Positions 39,364 to 51,163 are shown, counted from the first letter of the stretch. The stretch: 53,523 bases of DNA from Klenkia sp. PcliD-1-E (GCF_024124375.1 NZ_JAMXRZ010000008.1:1-53523); one strand, 5' to 3'. Translations and numbers: made by a program. The notes: generated by a model not told the origin, from the sequence alone.

Positions 39364-40595
39364 GGCCCGGTCTCCACCACCGGCACCAGCGGCGGGGCGG
39401 TGGTGGCCCCGGCCGTCCGCAGCGCCGACCGGCCCGGCCCCAGCAACACGACGGCGAGCGCCAGCGCGACCGCGCCGAGCACGAGGATCGGCACGCCGCC
39501 GCGCAGAGCGTCGCCGCTGACCAGCGCCAGCACGGTCGGGACGACGAACCCTGCGTAGACCGGGAGGTAGAAGGCGCTCAGCAGCGCACCGCGGCGGTCC
39601 GGCGGGGCGACCCGGTCGCAGACCGCGACGCCCGACGTCATGCCCAGCCCTTCCCCCAGCCCGATCAGCAGGCAGGCCGGCAGCACCCAGGGCCAGCCGC
39701 CGGGCTGGACGGCGAGGTAGCCCAGCCCGCACCCGCCGGCGGCGAGCACGGCGGCCAGCGGGCCGGAGACGACCGGGCCGAGCCTGGTGGCCAGCGGGGT
39801 GACCAGCGCGGCGCTGCCCTGCACCAGCAGCGCCGACACCCCGACCAGGGCGAACACCGCGCCGAACCCGGCCCCGGCCACCAGCAGCGGGAACACGGTC
39901 AGCGACAGGACCGCGTAGGTGTAGACGGTCAGCCCGACCGGCAGCAGGTAGGCCCAGAACGCCGGCCGGGCGACCGGGGGGACGCCGAGCGCGAGCCGGC
40001 CCGGACGACGCTCGGTCACCGTCTCGGGCACCCCGCGCAGCCCCAGCACCCCGGCCAGCAGCAGCAGCGCGGACGGCACCAGCGCGACCAGCTGGGGCGC
40101 CGGCCCCCACTGCACGAGCAGCCCGGCGACCAGGGGTCCGGCGGCGAACCCGGTGGCCATGGCGGCGCTGGCGACGGCCGCGGCCCGCCGCACCCGCCCG
40201 GCGGCCCCGGCGTCGGCGCCCCCGGAGAGCTCCCGCAGCCACACCGTGCCGACGGTGAACACCGCGCCACTGGCCAGGCCCTGGGCGACTCGGCCGACCG
40301 CCAGGAACCACACGCCGCCGACGTCGGCCGCGATGAGCACCAGCGTGCAGGCCAGCGCGGCGAGCACCCCACCGACGACGACCCGGCGGCGACCGTCGCG
40401 GTCCGACAGCGGGCCGGCCAGCAGCAGCGAGGGCACCAGCCCGACGGCGTAGGCGGCGAAGAACAGGGTGAGGGTCAGCGCGCCGAGGTCGAGCTCGTCG
40501 GCGTAGCGCAGGAGGAGCGGGGACGGCGACTGGGTGCTGACCGCGGTGGCGAACAGCGCGACCAGCAGCCGGCGGCGCTGCCGGACGGGGTCCAC
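39354..40595 (-). CDS. MFS transporter (probable drug or metabolite exporter)
   Basis: 413 residues, 12 predicted helices. The motif A between helices 2 and 3 is GPLSDRDGRRRVVVGG, and AAMATGFAAGPLVAG resembles motif C of antiporters. It is related to DHA1-type exporters; the substrate is unknown. The GTG start 40595 follows TACGGT by 6 nt. It is convergent with the conserved gene, overlapping by 10 bp, and divergent from the ABC permease. Confidence 0.87.
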
Positions 40596-40601
40596 CCCCG
40601 C

Positions 40602-40607
40602 ACCGTA
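40602..40607 (-). promoter_or_regulatory. Putative -10 of the MFS exporter gene (leaderless)
   Basis: TACGGT on the minus strand, 6 nt before the GTG at 40595. Confidence 0.42.
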
Positions 40608-40670
40608 GGGGACACTGGTGGCCTGCACCCCCGAGGAGGCCCCCCTGCCGCCGACTGCCGACCGTCGCCC

Positions 40671-41723
40671 GTGGTGACCGCTGCCCAGCGCCCGGTGTTC
40701 GGGGTGCCGGAGCGGCGCCCGCCGTCCTGGGGACGGCGGCTGCTGAACCGGCCCAGCACCCCCGCGTTCGCCGGCGTCGTGGTGGCCCTCGTCGTGTTCG
40801 GCGCCCAGGCGCCCCGGCTGGTGGGTGCCGGCGGCTGGGCATCGGTGCTGGACGCCGCTGCGCTGATCGGCATCGGTGCGGTGGCGGTCACCCTGCTGCT
40901 GGTCGCCGGCCAGTTCGACGTCTCGATCGGGGTGCTGTCGGTGGCCAGCAGCGTCACCGCGGGGCTGCTGGTGACCGAGGCAGGCTGGGGTCTGTGGCCG
41001 GCACTGGCCGCGTCGTTGCTGGCCGCGCTGGCGGTGGGCGCGGTGAACGGCCTGCTCGTGGTGGTGACGGGCCTGCCCAGCTTCCTGGTCACGCTGGCCA
41101 CGTTCCTGGTGCTGCAGGGCGGCACGCTGGTGGTCGCGCAGTCGGTGGCCGGCACCTCGCTGGTCGGCGGCGTCGAGGGCGCGCCGGGCTGGGCGTCGGC
41201 CGAGGCGGTCTTCGGGTCGTCCCTGACCCTGGGCGGTGGCCGGTTCCGGGTGGACGTCCTGTGGTGGGTCGTGGCCGTGCTGCTGGCCGGCTGGCTGCTG
41301 CGCCGCACCCGGTTCGGCAACGCCGTGTACGCCCTCGGCGGGTCCCGCCGCGCCGCCCGCGAGCTGGGCGTGCCCACGGCCTGGACGACGGTGGCGCTGT
41401 ACCTGCTCACCGCGACGGCGGCCTGGCTGCTCGGCACGCTGGCCCTGGTCCGCCAGGGCGGGGTGCCGGTGGCGCCGGGGTTCGGCGCGGAGATCGAGTA
41501 CCTGGTGGTCGCGGTCATCGGGGGCTGCCTGCTCGGCGGCGGCTACGGGTCGGCGGTCGGCGCCGCGGCCGGCGCGCTGCTCTACGGCACGGTGCGCACC
41601 GGGATCGGGGTGGCCGGCTGGCCCGCACCCTCGTTCCAGGTCGTGCTGGGCGTGCTGCTGGTGGTCGCGCTGCTGGCCAACGGCGTCGCCCGCCGCCGGC
41701 TGATCGCGGTGCCGCGCTCGTGA
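40671..41723 (+). CDS. Sugar-type ABC transporter permease (second system)
   Basis: 350 residues with about 9 hydrophobic segments. GQFDVSIGVLSVAS, GLPSFLVTLATFLVLQG and [24 protein letters not shown] are direct counterparts of the permease at 11983-13026, so the two are paralogues. Start is GTG 40671 (or 40674); the only Shine-Dalgarno-like GAGGAGG is about 30 nt upstream. No substrate-binding gene lies beside it. Its partner ATPase is degenerate (next gene), so the system may import with a shared partner, or be decaying, or serve another role. Confidence 0.87.
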   Translation: MVTAAQRPVFGVPERRPPSWGRRLLNRPSTPAFAGVVVALVVFGAQAPRLVGAGGWASVLDAAALIGIGAVAVTLLLVAGQFDVSIGVLSVASSVTAGLLVTEAGWGLWPALAASLLAALAVGAVNGLLVVVTGLPSFLVTLATFLVLQGGTLVVAQSVAGTSLVGGVEGAPGWASAEAVFGSSLTLGGGRFRVDVLWWVVAVLLAGWLLRRTRFGNAVYALGGSRRAARELGVPTAWTTVALYLLTATAAWLLGTLALVRQGGVPVAPGFGAEIEYLVVAVIGGCLLGGGYGSAVGAAAGALLYGTVRTGIGVAGWPAPSFQVVLGVLLVVALLANGVARRRLIAVPRS

Positions 41724-41782
41724 GCGGGCCGTCGTGAGCGGGCCGTCGTGAGCGGGCCATCGTGAGCGGGCCATCGTGAGCG
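41719..41782 (+). repeat. Four-copy 14-bp tandem repeat at the permease/ATPase junction
   Basis: The unit cgtgagcgggccgt is repeated at 41719, 41733, 41747 and 41761 (the last two end in at), with a truncated fifth copy at 41775. It starts in the permease stop codon and ends in the ATPase start codon. Each copy contains a GTG, but only the last leads into the long reading frame. The intact paralogue at 11986 starts GTGAGCGGGGAGCC, so the unit looks like an expanded copy of the original start region. Confidence 0.92.
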
Positions 41783-42614
41783 TGCAGGAGGCGCTGCCCT
41801 TCCCCGAGCCCGACGGCAGCCCGGTGCTGCCGCCGGTCGCTGCCGAGCCGGCGCTGGAGCTGCGCGGGGTGACGGTGCGCTACGGCAGCGTGCCGGCCCT
41901 GGACCGCGTCTCGCTGCGGCTCGTCCCGGGCACGGTGACCTGCCTGCTGGGCGAGAACGGGGCCGGGAAGTCGACGGTCGTGCAGGTGGTGTCGGGCGTG
42001 CGCCGGCACGACGAGGGCGAGCTGCTGGTCGAGGGCCGGCCGGTGCTCCTCCGTCGTCCGCGGCAGGCCCGGGCGCGGGGCATCGCGACCATCTTCCAGG
42101 ACCTGGCCGTCGTCCCGCTGATGCCGGTGTGGCGCAACTTCTGGCTGGGCGACGAACCCACCCGCGGGGTCTGGCCGTTCCGCCGGATCGACCTGGACGC
42201 CGCCCGCGACGGGGCGACCCGGGCGCTGGAGCGGGTCGGGCTGGCCGGGCTGGCCGTCAACCAGCCGGCCGCGGCGCTGCAGCAGGGCCAGCGGCACAGC
42301 CTGGCGGTGGCCCGGGCGGTGCACTTCGGCGCCCGGGTGCTGGTGGTCGACGAGCCGGCCGCGCCGCTGACGGTGGCCCAGCACGCGCTGGTGCTGCGCA
42401 CCGTCGTCGCCGCCCGGGACGCCGGGGTGGCCGTGCTGTTCGTGACGTCGCTGCCGACCTACGCGCACCTGGTCGGCGACCGGTTCGTCCTGCTGGCCGG
42501 CGGCCGGGTGGCCGCCGACCTGACCCGCGAGGACGTCGACGTCGAGGGCCTGACCCAGCTGATGAGCGGTGGCGAGGCCCTCGCCACCCTCACCGCCGAG
42601 CTGCGCCGGGGCCG

Positions 42615-42618
<4 letters not shown>
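41776..42618 (+). CDS. Degenerate sugar-type ABC ATP-binding protein
   Basis: 280 residues with an N-terminal extension of about 25. Walker [10 protein letters not shown] (59-67), the Q-loop IFQD (Q108) and Walker B VLVVDE (188-193) are kept. The signature motif is ALQQGQ (167-172) where the paralogue at 11192 has TLSGGE, and the H-loop histidine is replaced by serine (VTSLP, residue 225). The shared block [14 protein letters not shown] shows common ancestry. Such changes usually abolish or slow ATP hydrolysis, so it may bind ATP without turnover or work as half of a heterodimer. GTG 41776 lies in the tandem repeat. The stop overlaps the ppsA stop by 4 bp. Confidence 0.87.
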
Positions 42619-44977
<2,359 letters not shown>

Positions 44978-44981
<4 letters not shown>

Positions 44982-45898
44982 GGTTTTCCTCCAGGGGTGC
45001 CGGACGCCGGCCGGCGGGCGCCGGGGCGGGTGCGCTTGAGGGTCTGCAGGACCACGGCGGCGATCTCCTCGACCGACGAGCTCGAGGTGTCGATCGTCGG
45101 CAGCTTGTGCCGGTGGTACATCGCGCCGGCCTGGCGCAGCTCGAAACGGCACTGCGCCTCGGAGGCGTAGCGGGAGTTCGCCCGCCGCTCCTGGCGGACC
45201 CGGGACAGCCGGGTCACCGTGGTGGTCAGGCCGAAGCACTTGGCGGCGTGGTCGCGCACCGGCCGGGGCAGGTCGGTGGTCTCCAGGTCCTCGTCGACCA
45301 GCGGGTAGTTGGCGACGAACAGGCCGTGCTGCAGGGCCAGGTACATGGCGGTGGGCGTCTTCCCGCACCGCGAGGGTGCCAGCAGGATGACGTCGGCCCG
45401 CTCGATGGCCCGGAAGGTCTGGCCGTCGTCGTGCTCGATGGCGAACTCGACGGCGGCCATCCGGTCGTTGTACCGGCGGACGTCGCCCACCCCGTGCAGC
45501 CGCCGGGCCTCCCGCAGGCCGCGGACGCCGAGCAGCTCCTCGACCCGGGCCATGTGCATGCCGAACAGGTCGATGACCGGGGCCGTGGTGCGCAGCAGCT
45601 CGGCGCGCACCTCGTCGACGACGGCGGTGCAGAACACCAGCGGCGCCGCGGCCGTCCCGGCCTGGGCCGCGGCCATCGCCTCGTCGAGCTGGGCCACCAC
45701 CTCGCGGGCCATCTCGACGGTGGCGATGAAGGGGACGAGGTTGCGCTCGAAGCTCAGCTCGGGGAACTGGATGAGCAACGCGTTGCCCATGATCTCGGCA
45801 CTGATGCCCGTGGAGTCGGACAGGAAGAAGACCGGGACGACGGTGCGGTCGTCCGACGGGGCCGCGGAGGGCAGAGCTGCGGTGCTCATCCCGCGCAT
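44978..45898 (-). CDS. ppsR: PEP synthase regulatory protein (kinase/pyrophosphorylase)
   Basis: 306 residues. [19 protein letters not shown] near the N-terminus and the P-loop [15 protein letters not shown] in the C-terminal half define the PSRP family. These use ADP to phosphorylate a threonine of PEP synthase and so switch it off, and use phosphate to switch it on. Directly upstream of and coupled to ppsA by GTGA, as expected for the pair. Two ATG starts are possible (45898 and 45889); neither has a strong ribosome binding site. Confidence 0.94.
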
Positions 45899-45924
45899 CG
45901 TGCCACGGGATCGCGCGGCACAGA

Positions 45925-45960
45925 AGTGCTTACGCCCAGAACATATGTGCAGACGGTAGA
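45925..45960 (-). promoter_or_regulatory. AT-rich patch upstream of ppsR, possible promoter/operator
   Basis: A short AT-rich stretch containing the palindrome catatg (within agaacatatgtgc) lies 27-62 bp before the ppsR start, standing out against GC-rich surroundings. Promoter or regulator site is a guess from position and composition. Confidence 0.25.
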
Positions 45961-46063
45961 CCCGACCGCCTGCCGCGGGTCAACCCGCGCAACGGCCCGT
46001 TCCTCCGCGTCAGGACGGGGAGGAGGAGGCGCCGACGCGGGTCGACCCGGGCGGATGCAGCGG

Positions 46064-46471
46064 TCAGGGGGCGAGGGTGGGGTCGCAGTCGCGCAGCAGC
46101 TCGGTGAGGCGCTGGGTCTCGGCGGTCTCGCCGATCGCCTCGCTGGCCTTGGCCAGCTCGGTCACGCAGCGCAGGAAGCCGCGGTTGGGCTCGTGCGACC
46201 ACGGCACCGGGCCGTAGCCCTTCCAGCCGTTGCGGCGCAGCGCGTCCAGACCGCGGTGGTAGCCGGTGCGGCCGTAGGCGTAGGCCTCGATGACCCGCCC
46301 GCCGGCCAGCGCCTCCTCGGCCAGCTGCGCCCAGGCGGCGCTCACCGTCGGGTGCGCGGCGGCCACCTCGGCGGCCGGCGTGCCGGCGGCCAGGGCGGCG
46401 TCGGCCTCGGGGTTCGCCGGCAGCAGCGTCTCCGGCGGCGGGCCCAGCAGGTCCCGGTGGGCGTGGGTCAC
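46064..46471 (-). CDS. DUF3151 family protein
   Basis: 135 residues. The start HRDLLGPPPETLLP and the segment AYAYGRTGYHRGLDALRRNGWKG match this actinobacterial family, which usually follows fba. Helical, no signal peptide. The function is unknown. GTG start at 46471 overlaps the fba stop by GTGA, so it is made with the aldolase. Confidence 0.9.
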   Translation of the reverse strand: MTHAHRDLLGPPPETLLPANPEADAALAAGTPAAEVAAAHPTVSAAWAQLAEEALAGGRVIEAYAYGRTGYHRGLDALRRNGWKGYGPVPWSHEPNRGFLRCVTELAKASEAIGETAETQRLTELLRDCDPTLAP

Positions 46472-47499
46472 GACTGCGCCGTCCCCGCCGACAGCAGGTC
46501 CTCGCAGGCCTGGGTGACGCGGGCGGCCATGTTCGTCTCGGCCAGCTTCATGTAGGTGCGCGGGTCGTAGGTCTTCTTGTTGCCGACCTCGCCGTCGACC
46601 TTGAGCACGCCGTCGTAGTTGCTGAACATGTGCCCGGCGATCGGCCGGGTGAAGGCGTACTGGGTGTCGGTGTCGACGTTCATCTTCACCGTGCCGTAGG
46701 ACAGCGCCTCGCGGATCTCCTCCTGCGAGGAGCCCGACCCGCCGTGGAAGACGAAGTTGAACGGCTTGGACCCGGCGTCCAGGCCCAGCTCGGAGACGAC
46801 GACCTCCTGGCCCTCCTTGAGCACCTCGGGGCGCAGCTTCACGTTGCCCGGCTTGTAGACCCCGTGCACGTTGCCGAAGGTGGCGGCCAGCAGGTAGATG
46901 CCCTTCTCGCCCAGACCGAGCGCCTTCGCGGTCTGCACGAAGTCACCGGGGGCGGTGTAGAGCTTGTCGTTGATGTCGTGGGAGACGCCGTCCTCCTCGC
47001 CGCCGACGACGCCGATCTCCAGCTCCAGCACGATCTTCGCGGCGGAGGTCTTCTCGATCAGCTCCGCGGCGATCGACAGGTTCTCGTCCAGGTCGATGGC
47101 CGAGCCGTCCCACATGTGCGACTGGAACAGCGGGTTGCCGCCCTTGTCGACCCGCTCCTGCGACAGCGCGATGAGCGGCCGCACGTAGCTGTCGAGCTTG
47201 TCCTTGGGGCAGTGGTCGGTGTGCAGCGCGACGTTGACCGGGTAGTGCTGCGCGACGACGTGGGCGTACTCGGCCAGCGCCGTCGCGCCCACGACCATGT
47301 CCTTCACCCGGGTGCCGGAGATGAACTCCGCGCCGCCGGTGGAGAACTGGATGATGCCGTCGGACCCGGCGTCGGCGAACCCGCGCAGCGCGGCGTTGAC
47401 CGTCTCCGAGGAGGTGCAGTTGATGGCCGGGTAGGCGAAGCCGTTCTCCTTCGCCCGGCTGATCATGTCGGCGTAGACCTCGGGGGTCGCGATGGGCAC
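46468..47499 (-). CDS. fba: Class II fructose-bisphosphate aldolase
   Basis: 343 residues. Zinc-dependent aldolase of glycolysis and gluconeogenesis. FAYPAINCTSSETVNAAL, ALHTDHCPKDKLD (zinc and catalytic residues), LELEIGVVGGEEDGV, FGNVHGVYKPGNV and NFVFHGGSGSSQEEI (DHAP phosphate loop) are visible. The GTG start 47499 has AGGAG 7 nt before it; the longer frame upstream is non-coding. Confidence 0.96.
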   Translation of the reverse strand: MPIATPEVYADMISRAKENGFAYPAINCTSSETVNAALRGFADAGSDGIIQFSTGGAEFISGTRVKDMVVGATALAEYAHVVAQHYPVNVALHTDHCPKDKLDSYVRPLIALSQERVDKGGNPLFQSHMWDGSAIDLDENLSIAAELIEKTSAAKIVLELEIGVVGGEEDGVSHDINDKLYTAPGDFVQTAKALGLGEKGIYLLAATFGNVHGVYKPGNVKLRPEVLKEGQEVVVSELGLDAGSKPFNFVFHGGSGSSQEEIREALSYGTVKMNVDTDTQYAFTRPIAGHMFSNYDGVLKVDGEVGNKKTYDPRTYMKLAETNMAARVTQACEDLLSAGTAQS

Positions 47500-47547
47500 G
47501 GTGACGCTCCTGTCGAAGAGAGGACGAGCTGCTCGCGGGTCAGTATC

Positions 47548-47566
47548 GCGCCCCGGGCCGGGGCGC
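47548..47566. terminator. Hairpin after the CoA-disulfide reductase-like gene
   Basis: GCGCCCC (47548-47554) pairs with GGGGCGC (47560-47566) around a 5-nt loop. It lies just downstream of the oxidoreductase stop and upstream of the fba start. Confidence 0.5.
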
Positions 47567-47573
47567 ACAGCGG

Positions 47574-48932
47574 TCAGCCCCGCTCGGCCCGGCTGACCAC
47601 CCGCGCGGCCACCGCCACGACGTCGTAGGTCGGGGAGAACGGCGGGGCGTAGGACAGGTCGGACTCCGACAGCTCCTCGGCGGTCATCCGCGCCCAGATC
47701 GCGGTGGCCAGCACGTCGACCCGCTTGCCGGCGCCCTGCCCGCCCACCACCTGGCCTCCGAGCAACCGCCCGGAACCGGCCTCGGTGATCAGCTTGACCG
47801 CGACGTCCTCGGCGCCGGGGTAGTAGCCGGCCCGGGTGGTGCCCTCGACGACGTCGGTGCGGTAGTCGAAGCCGGCCGCCTCGGCCTGCGTGGTGCACAG
47901 CCCGGTGCGGCCGATCTCCAGGTCGCCCACCTTGGTCACCGCCGTCCCCAGGACACCGGCGAACCGGGCGGGCCGGCCGGCGATGACCGAACCGGCGACC
48001 CGGCCCTGCTTGTTGGCGTGCGTGCCCAGCGCGACGTGGGCGGGCTCACCGGTGAGGTGGTGGTAGGTCTGCACGCAGTCGCCGGCGGCGAACACGTTCT
48101 CGTGCGTGCGGCTGCGCATGGTGGCGTCGACGTCGATGCCGCCGGTGACGCCGATGCCCAGGCCGGCCGCCTGGGCCAGCCGTGCCTCCGGGCCCATGCC
48201 GAGCCCGAGGACGACGAGGTCGGCGTTGTAGGTCCCCTGGTCGGTGCGCACCCCGCACGCGCGGCCGTCGGCGTCCAGCAGCACCTCGCGCACCGCCTGG
48301 TCGGTGTGCACGCCCAGGCCCATCGCCCGCATGCCCGCGCAGACCCGCTCGCCCATGTCGGCGTCGAGCAGGCCCATCGGCAACGGGTCGGCGAGGACGA
48401 CGTCGACGGACAGGCCGCGGCGCTGCAGCACCTCGGCCATCTCCAGGCCGATGTAGCCCCCGCCCAGGACGACGGCCCTGCCCTGCCGGTCGCCGGGCAG
48501 GGCGTCGACCGCGGCGCGGATGCGGGCGCCGTCGTCCAGCCGGTGCACACCGAACACGCCCGGCGCGCTCAGGCCCTCGATGGGCGGCCGGGTCGGCCGT
48601 CCACCGGTGGCGACGAGCAGGGTGTCGTAGTCGAAGGTGCGCCCGTCGGCGGCGGTGACCCGGCACGCGTCGAGGTCGACGGACTCGGCGCGGGCGCCGG
48701 TGTGCACCTCGATGCCGCGCCGGCGGTGCTCCTCGGGCGTGCGCGCGACCAGGTCGTCGCGGCTGCCGACCAGGTCCCCGACCCAGTACGGGATGCCGCA
48801 CGCCGAGTAGGACGTGTCCTCGCCCTGCTCGAGGACCACGATCTCCAGGGACTCGTCGATGCGGCGGGCCTGCGACGCGGCGGACATGCCGCCCGCGTCG
48901 CCCCCGATGACCAGCAGCCGTTGACTCGACAT
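47574..48932 (-). CDS. FAD/NAD(P)-dependent oxidoreductase, CoA-disulfide reductase-like
   Basis: 452 residues. The FAD site LLVIGGDAGGMSAASQARR is followed by DTSYSACGIPYWVGD with the single active-site cysteine of the CoA-disulfide reductase/NADH oxidase group. The NAD fold is AVVLGGGYIGLEMAEVL, FAAGDCVQ contacts FAD, and a C-terminal dimerisation domain ends SPTYDVV. It may reduce CoA disulfide, a persulfide or oxygen; the presence of mycothiol does not settle which. ATG 48932. The FAD-linked oxidase gene lies 19 bp upstream. Confidence 0.9.
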   Translation of the reverse strand: MSSQRLLVIGGDAGGMSAASQARRIDESLEIVVLEQGEDTSYSACGIPYWVGDLVGSRDDLVARTPEEHRRRGIEVHTGARAESVDLDACRVTAADGRTFDYDTLLVATGGRPTRPPIEGLSAPGVFGVHRLDDGARIRAAVDALPGDRQGRAVVLGGGYIGLEMAEVLQRRGLSVDVVLADPLPMGLLDADMGERVCAGMRAMGLGVHTDQAVREVLLDADGRACGVRTDQGTYNADLVVLGLGMGPEARLAQAAGLGIGVTGGIDVDATMRSRTHENVFAAGDCVQTYHHLTGEPAHVALGTHANKQGRVAGSVIAGRPARFAGVLGTAVTKVGDLEIGRTGLCTTQAEAAGFDYRTDVVEGTTRAGYYPGAEDVAVKLITEAGSGRLLGGQVVGGQGAGKRVDVLATAIWARMTAEELSESDLSYAPPFSPTYDVVAVAARVVSRAERG

Positions 48933-48951
48933 CGTCCGCTGGTGCCCCCGC

Positions 48952-50373
48952 TCAGCCGGCGCTGAACATCTTCCCGGGGTTGAGCAGCCCGGACGGGTCC
49001 AGCGCGCGCTTGATCGAGCGGTGCACGTCGAGGGACACCGGGCCGATCTCCCGCTCCAGCCACTCCGACTTCAGGTTGCCCACCCCGTGCTCACCGGTGA
49101 TCGTGCCGCCCATCGACAACCCCAGCTCCAGGATGTCGTCGAAGGCCCGGTGCGCGCGCTGCGCCTGCTCGGCGTCGGTGGGGTCGAAGCAGATGGTCGG
49201 GTGCATGTTGCCGTCGCCGGCGTGCCCGACGACCCCGATGACCAGCCCGCGCTCCCGGGCGATGGCGTCGCAGCCGTCGAGGAACGCGGCTATCCGCGAC
49301 CGGGGGACGGCGACGTCGTCGATGAGCGTGGTGCCCAACTGCTCCAGCGCGGGCAGCGCCATCCGGCGGGCGGCCAGCAGCAGGTCGCCCTCGGCGGCGT
49401 CGTCGGTGACGTGCACCAGGTCGCAGCCGGCGTCGCGGCACAGCTGGGCCAGCACCTCCATCTCGGCCACCGCGGCCTCGCCGCCGGCGTCGGACTGCGC
49501 GACCAGCAGGGCGTGGGCGTCGCGGTCGAGGTCGGCCTTGAGCATGTCGTCCACGGCCCGGATGCAGGTCCGGTCCATGACCTCCATGAGGCTGGGGACG
49601 ACGCCGCAGCTCACCGCCGCCTCCACGACCTGACCGGTCTGCGCGGTGCTGGAGAACGTGGCGACCAGGGTGACCGGCGTGCGCGGCGCCGGCCGCAGCG
49701 ACAGCGTGGCCTCGGTGATGACGCCGAGGGTGCCCTCGGAGCCGACGAAGAGCTTCGGCAGGTCGTAGCCGGCCACGCCCTTGACCGTGCGCCGGCCGGT
49801 GCGCAGCACCCGCCCGTCGGCGAGGACGACCTCCATGCCGAGCACGTAGTCGGTGGTGACGCCGTACTTCACGCAGCACAGGCCGCCGGAGTTGTTGGCC
49901 AGGTTGCCGCCGATCGTGCACCAGTCGTAGGACGACGGGTCCGGCGGGTAGAACAGCCCGTGCCTGGCCACCTCGTCGCGCAGCGCCTTGTTCACCACGC
50001 CGGGCTGGACGACGGCCAGCCGGTCGGCGGTGGACACCTCAAGCACCGCGTCCATGCGCGTCATGACCAGCGTGATGGCGCCGTCGACGGCGTTGGCCGC
50101 CCCCGCCAGGCCGGAGCCGGCACCGCGCGGCACCACGGGGACGCCGTGCGCGTGCGCGATGCGCATGACCGCGGACACCTCCTCGGTGGTGCGCGGCAGG
50201 ACGACCGCGGCGGGGGTGCCCGCCGGGGCCAGCATCGCCTGGTCGCGGGCGTAGGAGGCGGTGACGTCGGGGTCGGTGAGCACGCTGTCCCGGCCCAGCG
50301 CGGCGGTGAGCTCCGCGAGCCAGTCGGGGGTGGCGGCGTCCGGCGACGTCGGCGTCGCTGTGGTGGCGGTCAC
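48952..50373 (-). CDS. FAD-linked oxidase (glycolate/D-lactate dehydrogenase GlcD-like)
   Basis: 473 residues. The VAO/PCMH FAD domain has VVPRGAGSGLAGAANAVDG and YPPDPSSYDWCTIGGNLANNSGG, and the C-terminal FAD_oxidase_C domain has VGHAGDGNMHPTICFD and GEHGVGNLK. It oxidises a 2-hydroxy acid such as glycolate or D-lactate; no GlcE/GlcF partners are adjacent. The GTG start 50373 is 6 nt after TACCGT. Upstream of and close to the flavin reductase-like gene, perhaps one transcript. Confidence 0.92.
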   Translation of the reverse strand: MTATTATPTSPDAATPDWLAELTAALGRDSVLTDPDVTASYARDQAMLAPAGTPAAVVLPRTTEEVSAVMRIAHAHGVPVVPRGAGSGLAGAANAVDGAITLVMTRMDAVLEVSTADRLAVVQPGVVNKALRDEVARHGLFYPPDPSSYDWCTIGGNLANNSGGLCCVKYGVTTDYVLGMEVVLADGRVLRTGRRTVKGVAGYDLPKLFVGSEGTLGVITEATLSLRPAPRTPVTLVATFSSTAQTGQVVEAAVSCGVVPSLMEVMDRTCIRAVDDMLKADLDRDAHALLVAQSDAGGEAAVAEMEVLAQLCRDAGCDLVHVTDDAAEGDLLLAARRMALPALEQLGTTLIDDVAVPRSRIAAFLDGCDAIARERGLVIGVVGHAGDGNMHPTICFDPTDAEQAQRAHRAFDDILELGLSMGGTITGEHGVGNLKSEWLEREIGPVSLDVHRSIKRALDPSGLLNPGKMFSAG

Positions 50374-50379
50374 GGTCCC

Positions 50380-50385
50380 ACGGTA
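50380..50385 (-). promoter_or_regulatory. Putative -10 of the GlcD-like gene (leaderless)
   Basis: TACCGT on the minus strand, 6 nt before the GTG at 50373. Paired with the divergent hexamer at 50440-50445. Confidence 0.45.
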
Positions 50386-50439
50386 CGACCTGCCACCGAC
50401 ACGCCCCAGCGCGTGCAGGTGGTTCACAGCCCGTGCACG

Positions 50440-50445
50440 TACGGT
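50440..50445 (+). promoter_or_regulatory. Putative -10 of the DedA gene (leaderless)
   Basis: TACGGT on the plus strand, 8 nt before the GTG at 50454. Confidence 0.4.
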
Positions 50446-50453
50446 CCGGCGCC

Positions 50454-51065
50454 GTGAGCTCCTTCCTGGACCCGGAACACCTGATCAACACCTTCGGGCT
50501 GATCGGGATCATGGTGATCCTCTTCGCCGAGTGCGGGCTGCTGGTCGGGTTCTTCCTGCCCGGTGACTCGCTGCTGTTCACCGCGGGCCTGCTGGTGGCC
50601 AGCGGCCTGCTGACCGTGCGGCTGTGGGTGCTGCTGGTCGCGCTCCCGCTGGCCGCGATCGCGGGCAACCTGGTGGGCTACTGGATCGGCCGCCGGGTCG
50701 GGCCGGCGGTCTTCAGCCGGCCCGACAGCCGGCTGTTCAAGGCCGAGTACGTGGCCAAGGCGCAGGCCTTCTTCGACCGCAACGGCAACCGCACGATCCT
50801 GCTGGCCCGCTTCGTGCCGATCGTGCGCACCTTCGCCACCGTGATGGCCGGCGTCTCCCGCATGGACGTGCGGCGCTACGTGGTCTGGTCGGTGCTCGGC
50901 GGCGTCCTCTGGGCGGCCGGGGTGACCCTGCTCGGCTACTTCCTCGGCCAGGTCGCCGTCGTCCGTGACCACGTCGAGCTGTTCATCCTCGGCGTCGTGG
51001 CGCTGTCGCTGGTCCCCGTCGTCATCGAGGTGGTGCGCGGCCGCCGCAGCGGCCGCCCCGCCTGA
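50454..51065 (+). CDS. DedA family membrane protein
   Basis: 203 residues, about 5 helices including re-entrant ones. Hallmarks are FAECGLLVGFFLPGDSLLFTAG, NLVGYWIGRRVG, and FARFVPIVRTFATVMAGVSRM (here ARFVPIVRTFATVMAG) with the conserved R. The family is linked to lipid carrier recycling and membrane potential. The GTG 50454 is chosen over ATG 50433, which lies inside the promoter. The region to 51164 has no gene and only a weak AGGACCC/GGGTCCT dyad at 51102-51131. Confidence 0.92.
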   Translation: MSSFLDPEHLINTFGLIGIMVILFAECGLLVGFFLPGDSLLFTAGLLVASGLLTVRLWVLLVALPLAAIAGNLVGYWIGRRVGPAVFSRPDSRLFKAEYVAKAQAFFDRNGNRTILLARFVPIVRTFATVMAGVSRMDVRRYVVWSVLGGVLWAAGVTLLGYFLGQVAVVRDHVELFILGVVALSLVPVVIEVVRGRRSGRPA

Positions 51066-51163
51066 TCAGGCCAGGCCACCCACCGGCGTCGCTTGACGGT
51101 CAGGACCCGTTCCGGCGCAGTGCTGGGTCCTCGGCGTCGGATGACGGCCCACAGGTGGGGGGA

